Shown here one piece after another: positions 33,946-42,283 of a stretch of DNA of 56,503 nt (position 1 is the stretch's first letter; every line of letters starts with the position of its first letter). Location of the stretch: assembly GCA_025936755.1 (NCBI GenBank), contig JAICSS010000018.1, positions 1 through 56,503 on the forward strand, written 5' to 3'. The position numbers and the translations under genes were made by a program. The notes under the pieces were generated by a model. That model made no database searches. It saw only the letters and a program-made list of their open reading frames with translations, and was not told the DNA's origin. This stretch comes from Solirubrobacterales bacterium (GTDB lineage: Bacteria > Actinomycetota > Thermoleophilia > Solirubrobacterales > 70-9).

Positions 33946-35544
33946 CTAGAAGAGGGACATCCCCGGCGCGACCGGGACTTCGACCAGCTCCGGCGCCGAG
34001 GAGGCGAGCGCCGAGGCAAGCGCGCCGGCGACCTCGTCGCGGCTCTTCGCCCGGTGAGCCTTCACTCCGTAGCCCTCGGCGACGGCGGCGACGTCGAGCT
34101 TCGGCAGGTCGAGGCCGGGCGCGGCGTCCACCTGCTCGACTTCGGCGAACCACTTGAGGATCGCGTACTCCTGGTTCTGGAGGACGAGGAAGGTGACCGG
34201 CGCCCGGTAGGCGACAGCGCTCCAGAAGGCGGTGATCGCGTACTGGGCCGAGCCCTCGCCGAGCACGCAGACGACCGGGCGGTCGGGCTGGGCGAGCTGC
34301 ACCCCGACCGAGGCGGCGAGGCCGAAGCCGAGGCCGCCGCCGGCGCTGAAGTAGTAGCTGCCGGGGCGCGAGATCCGCAGCTGGTTGCGCAGCGCCAGGG
34401 TGCTCGAGGGGGACTCGAGGACGACGATCGCGTCCTCGGGCATCACCTCGGCCAGGGCGCTGTGGACGGTCGAGGGGTTGAGCGGGTCCTCGGCCGGGAT
34501 TTCCCCCGGCCCCGGGTTCGGCTCCGGCGCCGGCCGCGAGGACTCCGGCACCGCCTCCAGCAGCGCCGACAGGGTGAGGCCGACGTCGGCGACGATCGCG
34601 TCGCCCATCGGCGCCCGCACCGCCTCGTCGTGGTCGCTGGTGATCGCCACCAGCTGCGCTCCCTCGGGCAGCAGCGGCCCGGGGATGTGCGGGTAGTAGG
34701 GGAAGACCGAGCTGCCGGCGACGAGGATCAGGTCATGGCCCTCGAGCGTCTGCCCGACCGGGCCGATCGCCGGCGGCAGGACGCCGCGGAAGTTGGGGTG
34801 GTTCTCCGGGAAGCCGAGGCGGACGCCGCCGGTCGCGGGCGAGGCCCAGACCGGCAGCCGCTGGCGCTCGGCGAGGGCGACGGCGGTGTCCCAGGCGCCG
34901 GCGGTGTCGATGTCGGGCCCGGCGACGAGGACCGGGTTGGAGGCGCTGTCGAGGCGCTCGGCGAGGGCGCGCACCGCCTCGGGGTCGGCGACGGCGCGGC
35001 CGTCGACCTGGCGTTCGATCGCCGCGTTGGCATCGGCCTCGTCGACCTCGGCGTACCAGTCGTCCATCGGCAGCGAGACGAAGACCGGCCCGCGCGGCGC
35101 CAGGCCCGCGAGGTGGGCGCCGTGGCCGAGCGCCAGCGGCACGTCCTCGGCCCGCGGCGGCTCGTAGGACCACTTGACCAGCGGGTGCGGCATCCGGGTC
35201 GCGTCGCGGTTGGTCAGGTTCGCCTGCAGGGTGATCTGCGCCCGCGCCTGCTGGCCGGCGGTGATCAGCAGCGGCGAGTGGTTGGCCTGGGCGTTGAAGA
35301 TCGCCCCCATCGCGTTGCCGACCCCCGGCGCGGTGTGGAGGTTGACGACGGTGACGCGGCCCGAGGCCTGGGCGTAGCCGTCGGCCATCCCCACCACCAC
35401 GGCCTCCTGCAGCCCCAGCACGTAGCGGAAGTCGCTCGGGAAGTCGGCCAGCATCGGCAGCTCGGTCGAGCCCGGGTTGCCGAACATCGTCGTCATCCCG
35501 TGGGCGCGGAAGAGGTCGAAGGCGGCTTCGCGGACCGTAGGCAC
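33946..35544 (-). CDS. mdlC: Thiamine-diphosphate 2-oxoacid decarboxylase, benzoylformate decarboxylase-like
   Basis: 532 residues, collinear with the known Pseudomonas benzoylformate decarboxylase. Seen: MFGNPGSTELPMLADFPSDF with the active-site Ser near 26, LGLQEAVVVGMADGYAQ with the ThDP-activating Glu near 47, VNLHTAPGVGNAMG with His near 70, PHPLVKWSYEP, SNPVLVAGPDID, APMGDAIVADVG and GSYYFSAGGGLGFGLAASVGVQLA. The metal motif reads GEGSAQYAITA (GDG became GEG). It would turn 2-oxo-aryl acids into aldehydes and CO2. GTG 35544 has TAGGGT seven bases upstream: leaderless. It is the first gene of an operon with the FAD/Fe-S dehydrogenase. Confidence 0.88.
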   Translation of the reverse strand: MPTVREAAFDLFRAHGMTTMFGNPGSTELPMLADFPSDFRYVLGLQEAVVVGMADGYAQASGRVTVVNLHTAPGVGNAMGAIFNAQANHSPLLITAGQQARAQITLQANLTNRDATRMPHPLVKWSYEPPRAEDVPLALGHGAHLAGLAPRGPVFVSLPMDDWYAEVDEADANAAIERQVDGRAVADPEAVRALAERLDSASNPVLVAGPDIDTAGAWDTAVALAERQRLPVWASPATGGVRLGFPENHPNFRGVLPPAIGPVGQTLEGHDLILVAGSSVFPYYPHIPGPLLPEGAQLVAITSDHDEAVRAPMGDAIVADVGLTLSALLEAVPESSRPAPEPNPGPGEIPAEDPLNPSTVHSALAEVMPEDAIVVLESPSSTLALRNQLRISRPGSYYFSAGGGLGFGLAASVGVQLAQPDRPVVCVLGEGSAQYAITAFWSAVAYRAPVTFLVLQNQEYAILKWFAEVEQVDAAPGLDLPKLDVAAVAEGYGVKAHRAKSRDEVAGALASALASSAPELVEVPVAPGMSLF

Positions 35545-35643
35545 GAATCGAACCCTATCCGGCCGTGCTGGAGCTACCTCATGCCGGTGAGGATTCCTCG
35601 GCAGGATTCAAGACCCCGACGTCGTAGGGCCGATAAGGCTGGG

Positions 35644-36345
35644 GTGAGCCACCGCCTCCGCGCCCGCGCCTGGACCCGCTTCCTCGCCGTCTTCGCCGCC
35701 TCGCTGGCGCCGCTGCTGGCGATCTGCGCCTACGCCGAGGCGGCGCCGCTCCCGACCAGGATCGTCTACGGCACCGGCAAGATCGTCCCGATCCCCGCCT
35801 CGATCCCCCACGCCGAAGGCGACATGGTCGACCAGCGGATCGTCCCCAACCTGCGCTGGATCGCGAAGCGGTATCCGATCTACATCACCGACGGCTACTC
35901 CGGCCCGCTGCCGAACGGCGAACACGTCGGCTGCAACGGCTGCCACGTCAAGGGCTCCGACCACTACAACGGCCTCGCCGTCGACATCGTCCCGACCGAC
36001 CCCAGCTCCACCTGCGACGCCAACTGGGCCCCGATCACCCGGCTCGCCCTCTGGGCCGAGCCGGTCCAGGAACAGCCGCGCCCGCCCTTCCGCTGGGTCG
36101 GCTACGACGGCGACGCCGGCCACGGCTGCGGCAACCACCTCCACCTCTCCTGGAACCACGCCAGCGCGCCGATGTTCCAGCTCGCCGAATGGGTCGAAGT
36201 CCTCGCCGTCAACCCGGCCGTCAAACCGGGTGCGGCGCCCAAGAAGAAGAAGCCGCGCTCGGCCCCCCGCGCCCCCGCCGGCCCTCCCGGCGGCATCTCC
36301 CAGGTCACCACCGGCGGCGTCTCCGCCCGCCTGGCCGGCGACTAG
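35644..36345 (+). CDS. Secreted M15-like zinc D,D-peptidase (putative)
   Basis: 233 residues. A signal peptide (WTRFLAVFAASLAPLLAICAYA, cut near 34) precedes a domain with GSDHYNGLAVDIVP (His107, Asp114) and HGCGNHLHLSW (His165, His167), the His-x6-Asp ... His-x-His zinc pattern of peptidase family M15/LAS enzymes that cut peptidoglycan cross-bridges. Four cysteines could form disulfides. The tail from about 205 is Lys/Pro/Ala-rich. GTG 35644 was chosen because it directly precedes the signal peptide and has AAGGCTGGG upstream; ATG 35581 would add 21 residues. It is divergent from the decarboxylase operon, 99 bases away. Confidence 0.7.
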   Translation: MSHRLRARAWTRFLAVFAASLAPLLAICAYAEAAPLPTRIVYGTGKIVPIPASIPHAEGDMVDQRIVPNLRWIAKRYPIYITDGYSGPLPNGEHVGCNGCHVKGSDHYNGLAVDIVPTDPSSTCDANWAPITRLALWAEPVQEQPRPPFRWVGYDGDAGHGCGNHLHLSWNHASAPMFQLAEWVEVLAVNPAVKPGAAPKKKKPRSAPRAPAGPPGGISQVTTGGVSARLAGD

Positions 36346-36390
36346 GAACCCTCCCTAAACCCGGATCGGGCCGGTCCATAGGATGCGGCG

Positions 36391-36858
36391 ATGCGCCTCG
36401 CCGCCGCCCTGCCGCTCCTCGCCCTCGCGCTGCTCGCCGGCTGCGGCAGCGCCGACGACTCGACGCCCGCCGCCTGCCTGGAAGGGACCGGGGCCTACGA
36501 ACGGGCGCTGGCGGCCGCGCCCGGCGAAGTGCTGCTGGAGGGGGAGACGCCGATCAGCGAATGCCTCCCCCGCAACCAGACCGGCGGCGACCTCTCGCGG
36601 GTCGGCGAAGCGATGCTGGAGACCGCGACCGCGCTCAACGCCGAAGCGCGGAAGGACCCCGCCGCCGCCGCCGCGCTGCGGCTCGGCTACCTGCTCGGCG
36701 CCGTCCAGCGCGGCGGCGGCGAGAGCGAAGGGATCCACTCCGAGCTCATCCGCCGCCTCGCCGTCGCCGCCCGCTATGCCCCCGGCAAGCAGCCGCTGGC
36801 GCAGCGGTTCCTCTCCGCCTACCGCGAAGGCTTCGACGCGGGGCGCGCCGGCGGCTAA
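36391..36858 (+). CDS. Lipoprotein of unknown function
   Basis: 155 residues with a clean lipobox LLALALLAGC (Cys18) after a short signal sequence. The mature part is helical with two further cysteines (Cys29, Cys58). It does not match a family I recognise. TAGGAT lies exactly six bases before the ATG, so a leaderless mRNA is likely. It stands alone between the M15-like peptidase and fumarase genes on the same strand. Confidence 0.8.
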   Translation: MRLAAALPLLALALLAGCGSADDSTPAACLEGTGAYERALAAAPGEVLLEGETPISECLPRNQTGGDLSRVGEAMLETATALNAEARKDPAAAAALRLGYLLGAVQRGGGESEGIHSELIRRLAVAARYAPGKQPLAQRFLSAYREGFDAGRAGG

Positions 36859-36903
36859 CGGGCAATACGCTCCAGCCTCAACGATCTTCGACGGAGGCTT
36901 GAC

Positions 36904-38217
36904 TTGACTGAGCAGTTGTGGGGCGGCGAGACGACCAAGGCAGTAGACAACTTCCCGGTCTCGGGCGAGCGGGTGCCGGTGCCGGTGGTGCGGTGGCTGG
37001 GGCGGATCAAGGGCGCGGCGGCGGAGGCCAACGGCGCCCTCGGCCAGCTCGACGGCGACCTCGCGGAGCGGATCGCCGCCGCCGGCAGGTCGATCGCCGA
37101 GGGCGAGCACGACGACCAGTTCCCGGTCGACGTCTTCCAGACCGGGTCCGGCACCTCCTCGAACATGAACGCCAACGAGGTGATCGCCAACCTCGCCGGC
37201 GAGGGCGCCCACGCCAACGACCACGTCAACATGGGCCAGTCCTCCAACGACGTCTTCCCCTCCGCCGTCCACCTGGCGGCGCTGGACGAGGTGACGCACG
37301 ACCTGCTGCCGGCGATGGGCGGGCTCGAGGGCGCCCTGGGAGAGAAGGCGCAGGAGTTCGCCGACGTCGTCAAGGCCGGGCGCACCCACCTGATGGACGC
37401 GGTCCCGGTCACGCTCGGCCAGGAGTTCGGCGGCTACGCGGCGCAGGTGCGGCTCGGCGTCCAGCGGGTCGAGGGAACGCTGCGGCGGGTCGGCCAGATC
37501 CCGCTCGGCGGCACCGCCACCGGCACCGGCCTCAACACCCACCCCGAGTTCGCCGCCAAGGTGCGGGAGCGCCTCGCCGCCGACACCGGCCTGGAGATCT
37601 CCGGCCCCCTCGACGCCTTCGAGGCGCAGGGAAACCGCGACGCGCTGGTCGAGCTCTCGGGCGCGCTCAAGGTCTACGCCGTCTCCCTCAACAAGATCGC
37701 CAACGACCTGGCGCTGATGGGCTCCGGCCCCCGCGCCGGCCTCGCCGAGCTGCGCCTGCCGGAGCTGCAGAAGGGCTCCTCGATCATGCCCGGCAAGGTC
37801 AACCCGGTGATCCCCGAGGTCGTGATCCAGGTCGCCGCCCAGGTGATCGGCAACGACGCCGCGATCACCGTCGCCGGCAGCCAGGGCCAGTTCGAGCTCA
37901 ACGTCCGCGTGCCGCTGATCGCCCGCAACCTGCTCGACTCGATCAAGCTGCTCGCCTCCGCCTCGCGCCTGCTGAACGAGAAGTGCGTCGCCGGCCTGGA
38001 GGCGAACGAGGAGATGACCAACCGCCACGCCGAGGCGACGCTGGCGACGGCCACCGCCCTCAATCCCCACATCGGCTACGACCGCGCCGCCGACATCGTC
38101 AAGACCGCGGCCGAGTCGGGCCGCTCCCTGCGCGAGGTGGCGCTGGAGCAGGGCGTCGAGCCCTCGGTCCTCGAGGAGGCGCTGGACCACCGCCGGATGG
38201 CGCGGCCGCACGAGTAG
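36904..38217 (+). CDS. fumC: Fumarate hydratase, class II
   Basis: Interconverts fumarate and malate in the TCA cycle; iron-free, homotetrameric. 437 residues, slightly shorter than the usual 460. Seen: TGSGTSSNMNANEVIAN near 81-97, HVNMGQSSNDVFPSA near 107-121, AGRTHLMDAVPVTLGQEFGGYAAQ near 159-182 and the lyase signature GSSIMPGKVNPV near 293-304. TTG 36904 is the start, with GGAGG ten bases upstream. Together with the aconitase fragment it gives the window two TCA genes, not adjacent. Confidence 0.96.
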   Translation: MTEQLWGGETTKAVDNFPVSGERVPVPVVRWLGRIKGAAAEANGALGQLDGDLAERIAAAGRSIAEGEHDDQFPVDVFQTGSGTSSNMNANEVIANLAGEGAHANDHVNMGQSSNDVFPSAVHLAALDEVTHDLLPAMGGLEGALGEKAQEFADVVKAGRTHLMDAVPVTLGQEFGGYAAQVRLGVQRVEGTLRRVGQIPLGGTATGTGLNTHPEFAAKVRERLAADTGLEISGPLDAFEAQGNRDALVELSGALKVYAVSLNKIANDLALMGSGPRAGLAELRLPELQKGSSIMPGKVNPVIPEVVIQVAAQVIGNDAAITVAGSQGQFELNVRVPLIARNLLDSIKLLASASRLLNEKCVAGLEANEEMTNRHAEATLATATALNPHIGYDRAADIVKTAAESGRSLREVALEQGVEPSVLEEALDHRRMARPHE

Positions 38218-38243
38218 GCACGCTACTCCCGAAGAAATTATAT

Positions 38244-38264
38244 CTCCAAAGCCGGAGTTTTTTT
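38244..38264 (+). terminator. Weak terminator after fumC
   Basis: A 4-bp CTCC/GGAG stem with a six-base loop followed by seven T residues, inside the 86-base AT-rich gap before the ATPase gene. The stem is short, so efficiency is doubtful. Confidence 0.45.
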
Positions 38265-38303
38265 ACTCTAGGAAGCGGAGAAATAGTATTGTAAAGGCCG
38301 CTG

Positions 38304-39575
38304 ATGGCCTACCTGAAGCGGATTTTGGACAACGAGCTCGGCGAGCTGCAGGCCTCGCTCTCTGCGATAGCGCTCGAGGGGCCGAAAGCGGTGGGGAAGA
38401 CCGAGACCGCCTCGCGTCGGGCAGGGACGGTGCAAGCGCTGGACGACCCGGCCCGCTTGGACTTGGCCAAGGCCGACCCGAGTCGACTGCTCCGAGGAGA
38501 CCCGCCGATCTTGATCGACGAGTGGCAGCGACTGCCGGAGGTCTGGGATCTGATTCGTCGGGCCGTCGACTCTGAATCGACGCCCGGCCGTTACCTGCTC
38601 ACCGGCTCGGCTTCCCCTGAGGAGACCGGGACGCACTCGGGCGCCGGCCGCATCGCGAGCATCCGGATGCGCCCGATGTCCCTGATCGAGCGCACTGGGA
38701 TCGACGGATCCGTCAGCCTCGGAAGGATTCTGGAGGGCGACAGGCCGAGCCTTTCCGGCGACAGCGCGATGGGGCTCGAGGACTACGCCGACGAGATCCT
38801 CGGCTCCGGGTTCCCGGCGATGAGGAGCCTGACCGGTCGCGCGCTGCGGACGCAGCTCGACGGTTACCTGTCTCGCATAGTCGACAAAGACTTCCCCGAG
38901 CTCGGGCACCGGGTTCGCAACCCGTCTGGCTTGCGGCGCTGGATGACTGCCTACGCAGCAGCCTCCTCGACCGCGATGAGCTTCGAGAAGATCCGGGATG
39001 CTGCTACGGGAGGGGAAGGCGAGAAACCCTCCAACAGCGCAGCGAGGCCATACCGCGATGCGCTGGAACGGCTCTGGATCCTCGATCCAGTGCCAGCCTG
39101 GCAGCCGACCCTGCGCCATCTCTCGAAGCTGACGGCGGCGCCCAAGCACCAGCTGGCCGATCCGGCCCTCGCCGCACGCCTACTCGGGGCTGACGTTTCC
39201 TCTCTGCTCGATGGCAAGCCTCTCGGTCCACCCGTACCCCGCGACGGATCGCTGCTGGGTGCCCTTTTCGAGTCCCTCGTCACCCTTTGCGTGCGCGTCT
39301 ACGCCCAGGATGCCGAGGCAACCGTGGGTCATTTGCGCACCTTCTCGGGGGAACACGAGGTCGACCTCATCGTCCGCCGGGGTGACGGCCGCGTCGTCGC
39401 GATCGAGGTCAAGCTGGCCCCCACCGTAGGCGACGACGACGTGCGACAGTTGCGGTGGCTCGCGGGACGCATCGGCGACGAACTTCTCGACTCCCTGGTC
39501 ATCACCACCGGCGCTGCCGCCTACCGTCGCCCGGACGGAATCGGCGTCGTTCCCGCGGCACTCCTGGGACCGTGA
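38304..39575 (+). CDS. AAA+ ATPase with DUF4143 domain
   Basis: 423 residues. N-terminal P-loop ATPase: LEGPKAVGKTETASRRAGT (Walker A 26-33), ILIDEWQRLPEVWDLIRRAVD (Walker B near 70), and LLTGSAS as sensor 1; C-terminal DUF4143-type region with a restriction-endonuclease-like core VGHLRTFSGEHEVDLIVRRGDGRVVAIEVKLAP near 353-385 (E, D, ExK). The family is widespread on variable chromosomal islands with unknown role. The gene is isolated, its upstream region is AT-rich, its codon use is less GC-biased than neighbours and it has its own terminator: signs of transfer. Confidence 0.85.
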   Translation: MAYLKRILDNELGELQASLSAIALEGPKAVGKTETASRRAGTVQALDDPARLDLAKADPSRLLRGDPPILIDEWQRLPEVWDLIRRAVDSESTPGRYLLTGSASPEETGTHSGAGRIASIRMRPMSLIERTGIDGSVSLGRILEGDRPSLSGDSAMGLEDYADEILGSGFPAMRSLTGRALRTQLDGYLSRIVDKDFPELGHRVRNPSGLRRWMTAYAAASSTAMSFEKIRDAATGGEGEKPSNSAARPYRDALERLWILDPVPAWQPTLRHLSKLTAAPKHQLADPALAARLLGADVSSLLDGKPLGPPVPRDGSLLGALFESLVTLCVRVYAQDAEATVGHLRTFSGEHEVDLIVRRGDGRVVAIEVKLAPTVGDDDVRQLRWLAGRIGDELLDSLVITTGAAAYRRPDGIGVVPAALLGP

Positions 39576-39578
39576 ATG

Positions 39579-39608
39579 CCGTCTCTCTTGATGAGAAACG
39601 GTTTTCTT
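39579..39608 (+). terminator. Terminator after the DUF4143 ATPase gene
   Basis: CCGT-C-TCTC-TTGAT-GAGA-A-ACGG with one mismatch, followed by TTTTCTT, four bases past the stop codon. Confidence 0.65.
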
Positions 39609-39613
39609 CGTCC

Positions 39614-41059
39614 CTACCCCTGCAAGGTCACAAACCGCTCCTCGGTCAGCTCGTAGACCGCGTAGGCCGGGCCCTCGCGGGTGTTGCCCGAGTCCTTGAC
39701 GCCGCCGTAGGGCTGCTGGTCGGCGCGGAAGGTCGGCACCTCGTTGATCAGGACGCCGCCGAACTCAAGGGTGCGGCCGGCCCGCAGGCCGCGGCCGATG
39801 TCGCGGGTGAAGACGCCGGCCTGGAGGCCGAACTTGGAGTCGTTGGCGAGGCGGAGCGCCTCGTCGAAGTCGGCGAAGGTGTCGATCGTCGCCACCGGGC
39901 CGAAGATCTCCTCGCACCAGACCTTCGCCGCTTTCGGCGGCGCCTTCAGCAGGGTCGGCGCCAGGCAGCGGCCCTCGTCGACGAGCTCGCCGCCGGTCAG
40001 CAGCTCGGCCCCGCCGGCGACCGCCTCCCCGACCCATTCCTTGACCCGGTCGCGGTCCTCGGGGGTGATCAGCGGCCCGACGTCGGTGCTCTCGTCGAGC
40101 GGGTCGCCGACGGTCAGCTTCTCGACGTTGGCCACCAGCCGCTGCGTGAAGCCCTCGGCGACGTCCTCGTGGACGAGGATCCGCTGGATCGAGATGCAGC
40201 TCTGGCCGGCGTGGCTGAAGGCGTGGATCTGGGCTTTGTCGGCGGCCGCTTCCCAGTCGCCGTCGGCGTTGACGATCAGCGGCGCGTTCGATCCCAGCTC
40301 CAGGTTGACCTTCTTGTGCGGGACCTTGGAGCGGATGTCCCAGCCGACCGGCGCCGAGCCGGTGAAGGTGATCGCCCTGGTCAGCGGGTGCTCGACGATC
40401 TTGTTGCCGACCTTGGAGCCCGGCCCCGGGACGACCGAGAGCCAGCTCTCCGGCAGCCCCGCCTCGAGCAGGATCCCGGCCAGCTTCAGGGCCGAGATCG
40501 GCGTCTGCCCGGCGGGCTTCAAGACGATCGCGTTGCCGGCGGCGATCGCCGGGCCGAGCTTGTGGGCGACGAGGTTGAGCGGGAAGTTGAAGGGGCTGAT
40601 CGCGCCGACGACCCCGTAGGGGACGCGCAGCATCACCCCGAGCTTGCCGGCCCCGGCGGAGGCGGCGTCCATCGGCACCGTGCCGCCGGTCAGCTTGCGC
40701 GCCTCGACGGCGGAGAACTCCAGCGTGGAGACGCAGCGTTCGGCCTCGACCGTCGCCGTCTTGATCGGCTTGCCGGCCTCGGCGGCGATCGTCATCGCCA
40801 GCTCGTCGCGGCGCTCGGCGACCAGCTCGGCCGCCCGCTCCAGCACCGCCGCCCGCCGGTGCTGGGGGAAGTCGGTCTGCTCGAAGGCCTCGTGCGCGGC
40901 CTCGATCGCCCGCTCGGCCAGCGCTTCGTCGGCCTGCGCGACCCGGCCGACGACGCTGCCGTCGTAGGGGCTCTTCACCTCGCCCCACTCGCCGGTCTCG
41001 GTCCACCCACCGGCGGCGAGGAGCTTGTGGTCGGTTGCCTCTACGGTCTGCGTCGCCAT
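39614..41059 (-). CDS. NAD(P)-dependent aldehyde dehydrogenase
   Basis: 481 residues. Rossmann and catalytic parts are typical of non-phosphorylating ALDH: SPFNFPLNLVAHKLGPAIAAGNAIVLKPA near 154-182, FTGSAPVGWDI near 229-239, LELGSNAPLIV with the general-base Glu near 251, HAGQSCISIQR with catalytic Cys near 284, EEIFGPVATIDTF and NDSKFGLQAGVFT. Closest in look to lactaldehyde/phosphonoacetaldehyde-type enzymes. It could oxidise the aldehyde made by the decarboxylase operon, but it is 4 kb away. GAGGAGGG precedes the ATG: a normal leader. Confidence 0.92.
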   Translation of the reverse strand: MATQTVEATDHKLLAAGGWTETGEWGEVKSPYDGSVVGRVAQADEALAERAIEAAHEAFEQTDFPQHRRAAVLERAAELVAERRDELAMTIAAEAGKPIKTATVEAERCVSTLEFSAVEARKLTGGTVPMDAASAGAGKLGVMLRVPYGVVGAISPFNFPLNLVAHKLGPAIAAGNAIVLKPAGQTPISALKLAGILLEAGLPESWLSVVPGPGSKVGNKIVEHPLTRAITFTGSAPVGWDIRSKVPHKKVNLELGSNAPLIVNADGDWEAAADKAQIHAFSHAGQSCISIQRILVHEDVAEGFTQRLVANVEKLTVGDPLDESTDVGPLITPEDRDRVKEWVGEAVAGGAELLTGGELVDEGRCLAPTLLKAPPKAAKVWCEEIFGPVATIDTFADFDEALRLANDSKFGLQAGVFTRDIGRGLRAGRTLEFGGVLINEVPTFRADQQPYGGVKDSGNTREGPAYAVYELTEERFVTLQG

Positions 41060-41149
41060 CGCGCCCTCCTCAAGATTGCGTGCACATCCAGGGTACGCCC
41101 CCGCTCGTGCAGGCCGCTACTCCGCAACGTTGAATCTGTTGGCTCAGAG

Positions 41150-42283
41150 ATGTCCAAGATCGTCAACAGGATCAGCGTGAGATCGATCCTGGTGGGGCTG
41201 CTCCTCACCCTCGTCTACCCGCTGGGGGCCCAGGCCAGCGTCAGCTGGGTCGTCCACGGGCGCGGCTTCGGCCACGGGGTCGGGATGAGCGCCTACGGCG
41301 CCTACGGCTACGCCGAGCACGGCAAGGGCTACCGCTTCATCCTCGGCCACTACTTCACCGGGACCGGCATCGGCGCCGTGCAGAAGACGCACGTCGTCCG
41401 CGTCCTCCTCGACATCTCCCCCGGCGACGTCGGCTTCAGCGGCGCCACCAGCGCCTGCGGCGAGAGCCTCGACCCGGGCCGCAGCTACGAGGCCCACCGC
41501 AACGGCAGTTCGGTCCGGCTGCGGAGCAGCGGCGGCAAGACGCTCGCCAACTGCGGGCGGCGACTGCGGGCGGCGGGGCGGGGCAGGATCTCGATCGCCG
41601 GCGAGGGCACCTACCGCGGGGCGCTGGAGACGGTGCCGACCGAAAGCCAGGCCGGCTCCCTGAACGTCGTCAACGCGCTCGCCCTCGAGCAGTACGTCAA
41701 AGGCGTGATGCCGAACGAGGTCCCCCCCTCCTGGCCGGCGGAGGAGCTGAAGGCGCAGGCGGTCGCGGTGCGCTCGATCGCCCTCACCGGCGACGTCGGC
41801 GGCAACGGCTTCGACCTCTACTCCGACACCCGCAGCCAGGTCTACGGCGGGCTGGAAAGCGAGTACGCCAGCACCAACGAAGCGGTCGCCGCGACCCGCG
41901 GCCAGGTCGTCACCTACCAGGGCGACGTCGCCCAGACCCTCTACTCGGCCTGCTCGGGCGGCCACACCGAGAGCGCCGTCAACGTCTTCGGCTCCCCCGT
42001 CCCCTACCTGGTCGGCGTCCCCGACCCCTACGACTACTACTGCCCGCTGCACAAGTGGACGCTGAACTTCACCGGGCCCGAAATCAGCTCCCGCCTCGGC
42101 GGCTACCTGGAGGGGAAGCTGAAACGGGTGGTGATCACCAAGACCGGCGTCTCGCCGCGGATCCTCAGCGCCACCCTCGTCGGCACCGGCGGCAACTCGA
42201 CCGTCACCGGCTCGGAGCTCTCGGCCGCCCTCGGCGGCTACGACACCTGGATGACCTTCGAAAAGGTCCTCGGCGGCAGCTAG
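41150..42283 (+). CDS. Secreted SpoIID/LytB domain protein
   Basis: 377 residues. Signal peptide 1-30 (ILVGLLLTLVYPLGAQA), an N-terminal GRGFGHGVGMSAYGAYGYAEHG motif usual in actinobacterial members, and a SpoIID core: NVVNALALEQYVKGVMPNEVPPSWPAEELKAQAVAVRSIAL near 171-211, YSACSGGHTES near 262-272. SpoIID proteins are lytic transglycosylases acting on denuded glycan; the catalytic Glu in VMPNEVP is present. ATG 41150 fits the signal peptide. The stop shares CTAG with the convergent gene. Confidence 0.88.
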   Translation: MSKIVNRISVRSILVGLLLTLVYPLGAQASVSWVVHGRGFGHGVGMSAYGAYGYAEHGKGYRFILGHYFTGTGIGAVQKTHVVRVLLDISPGDVGFSGATSACGESLDPGRSYEAHRNGSSVRLRSSGGKTLANCGRRLRAAGRGRISIAGEGTYRGALETVPTESQAGSLNVVNALALEQYVKGVMPNEVPPSWPAEELKAQAVAVRSIALTGDVGGNGFDLYSDTRSQVYGGLESEYASTNEAVAATRGQVVTYQGDVAQTLYSACSGGHTESAVNVFGSPVPYLVGVPDPYDYYCPLHKWTLNFTGPEISSRLGGYLEGKLKRVVITKTGVSPRILSATLVGTGGNSTVTGSELSAALGGYDTWMTFEKVLGGS

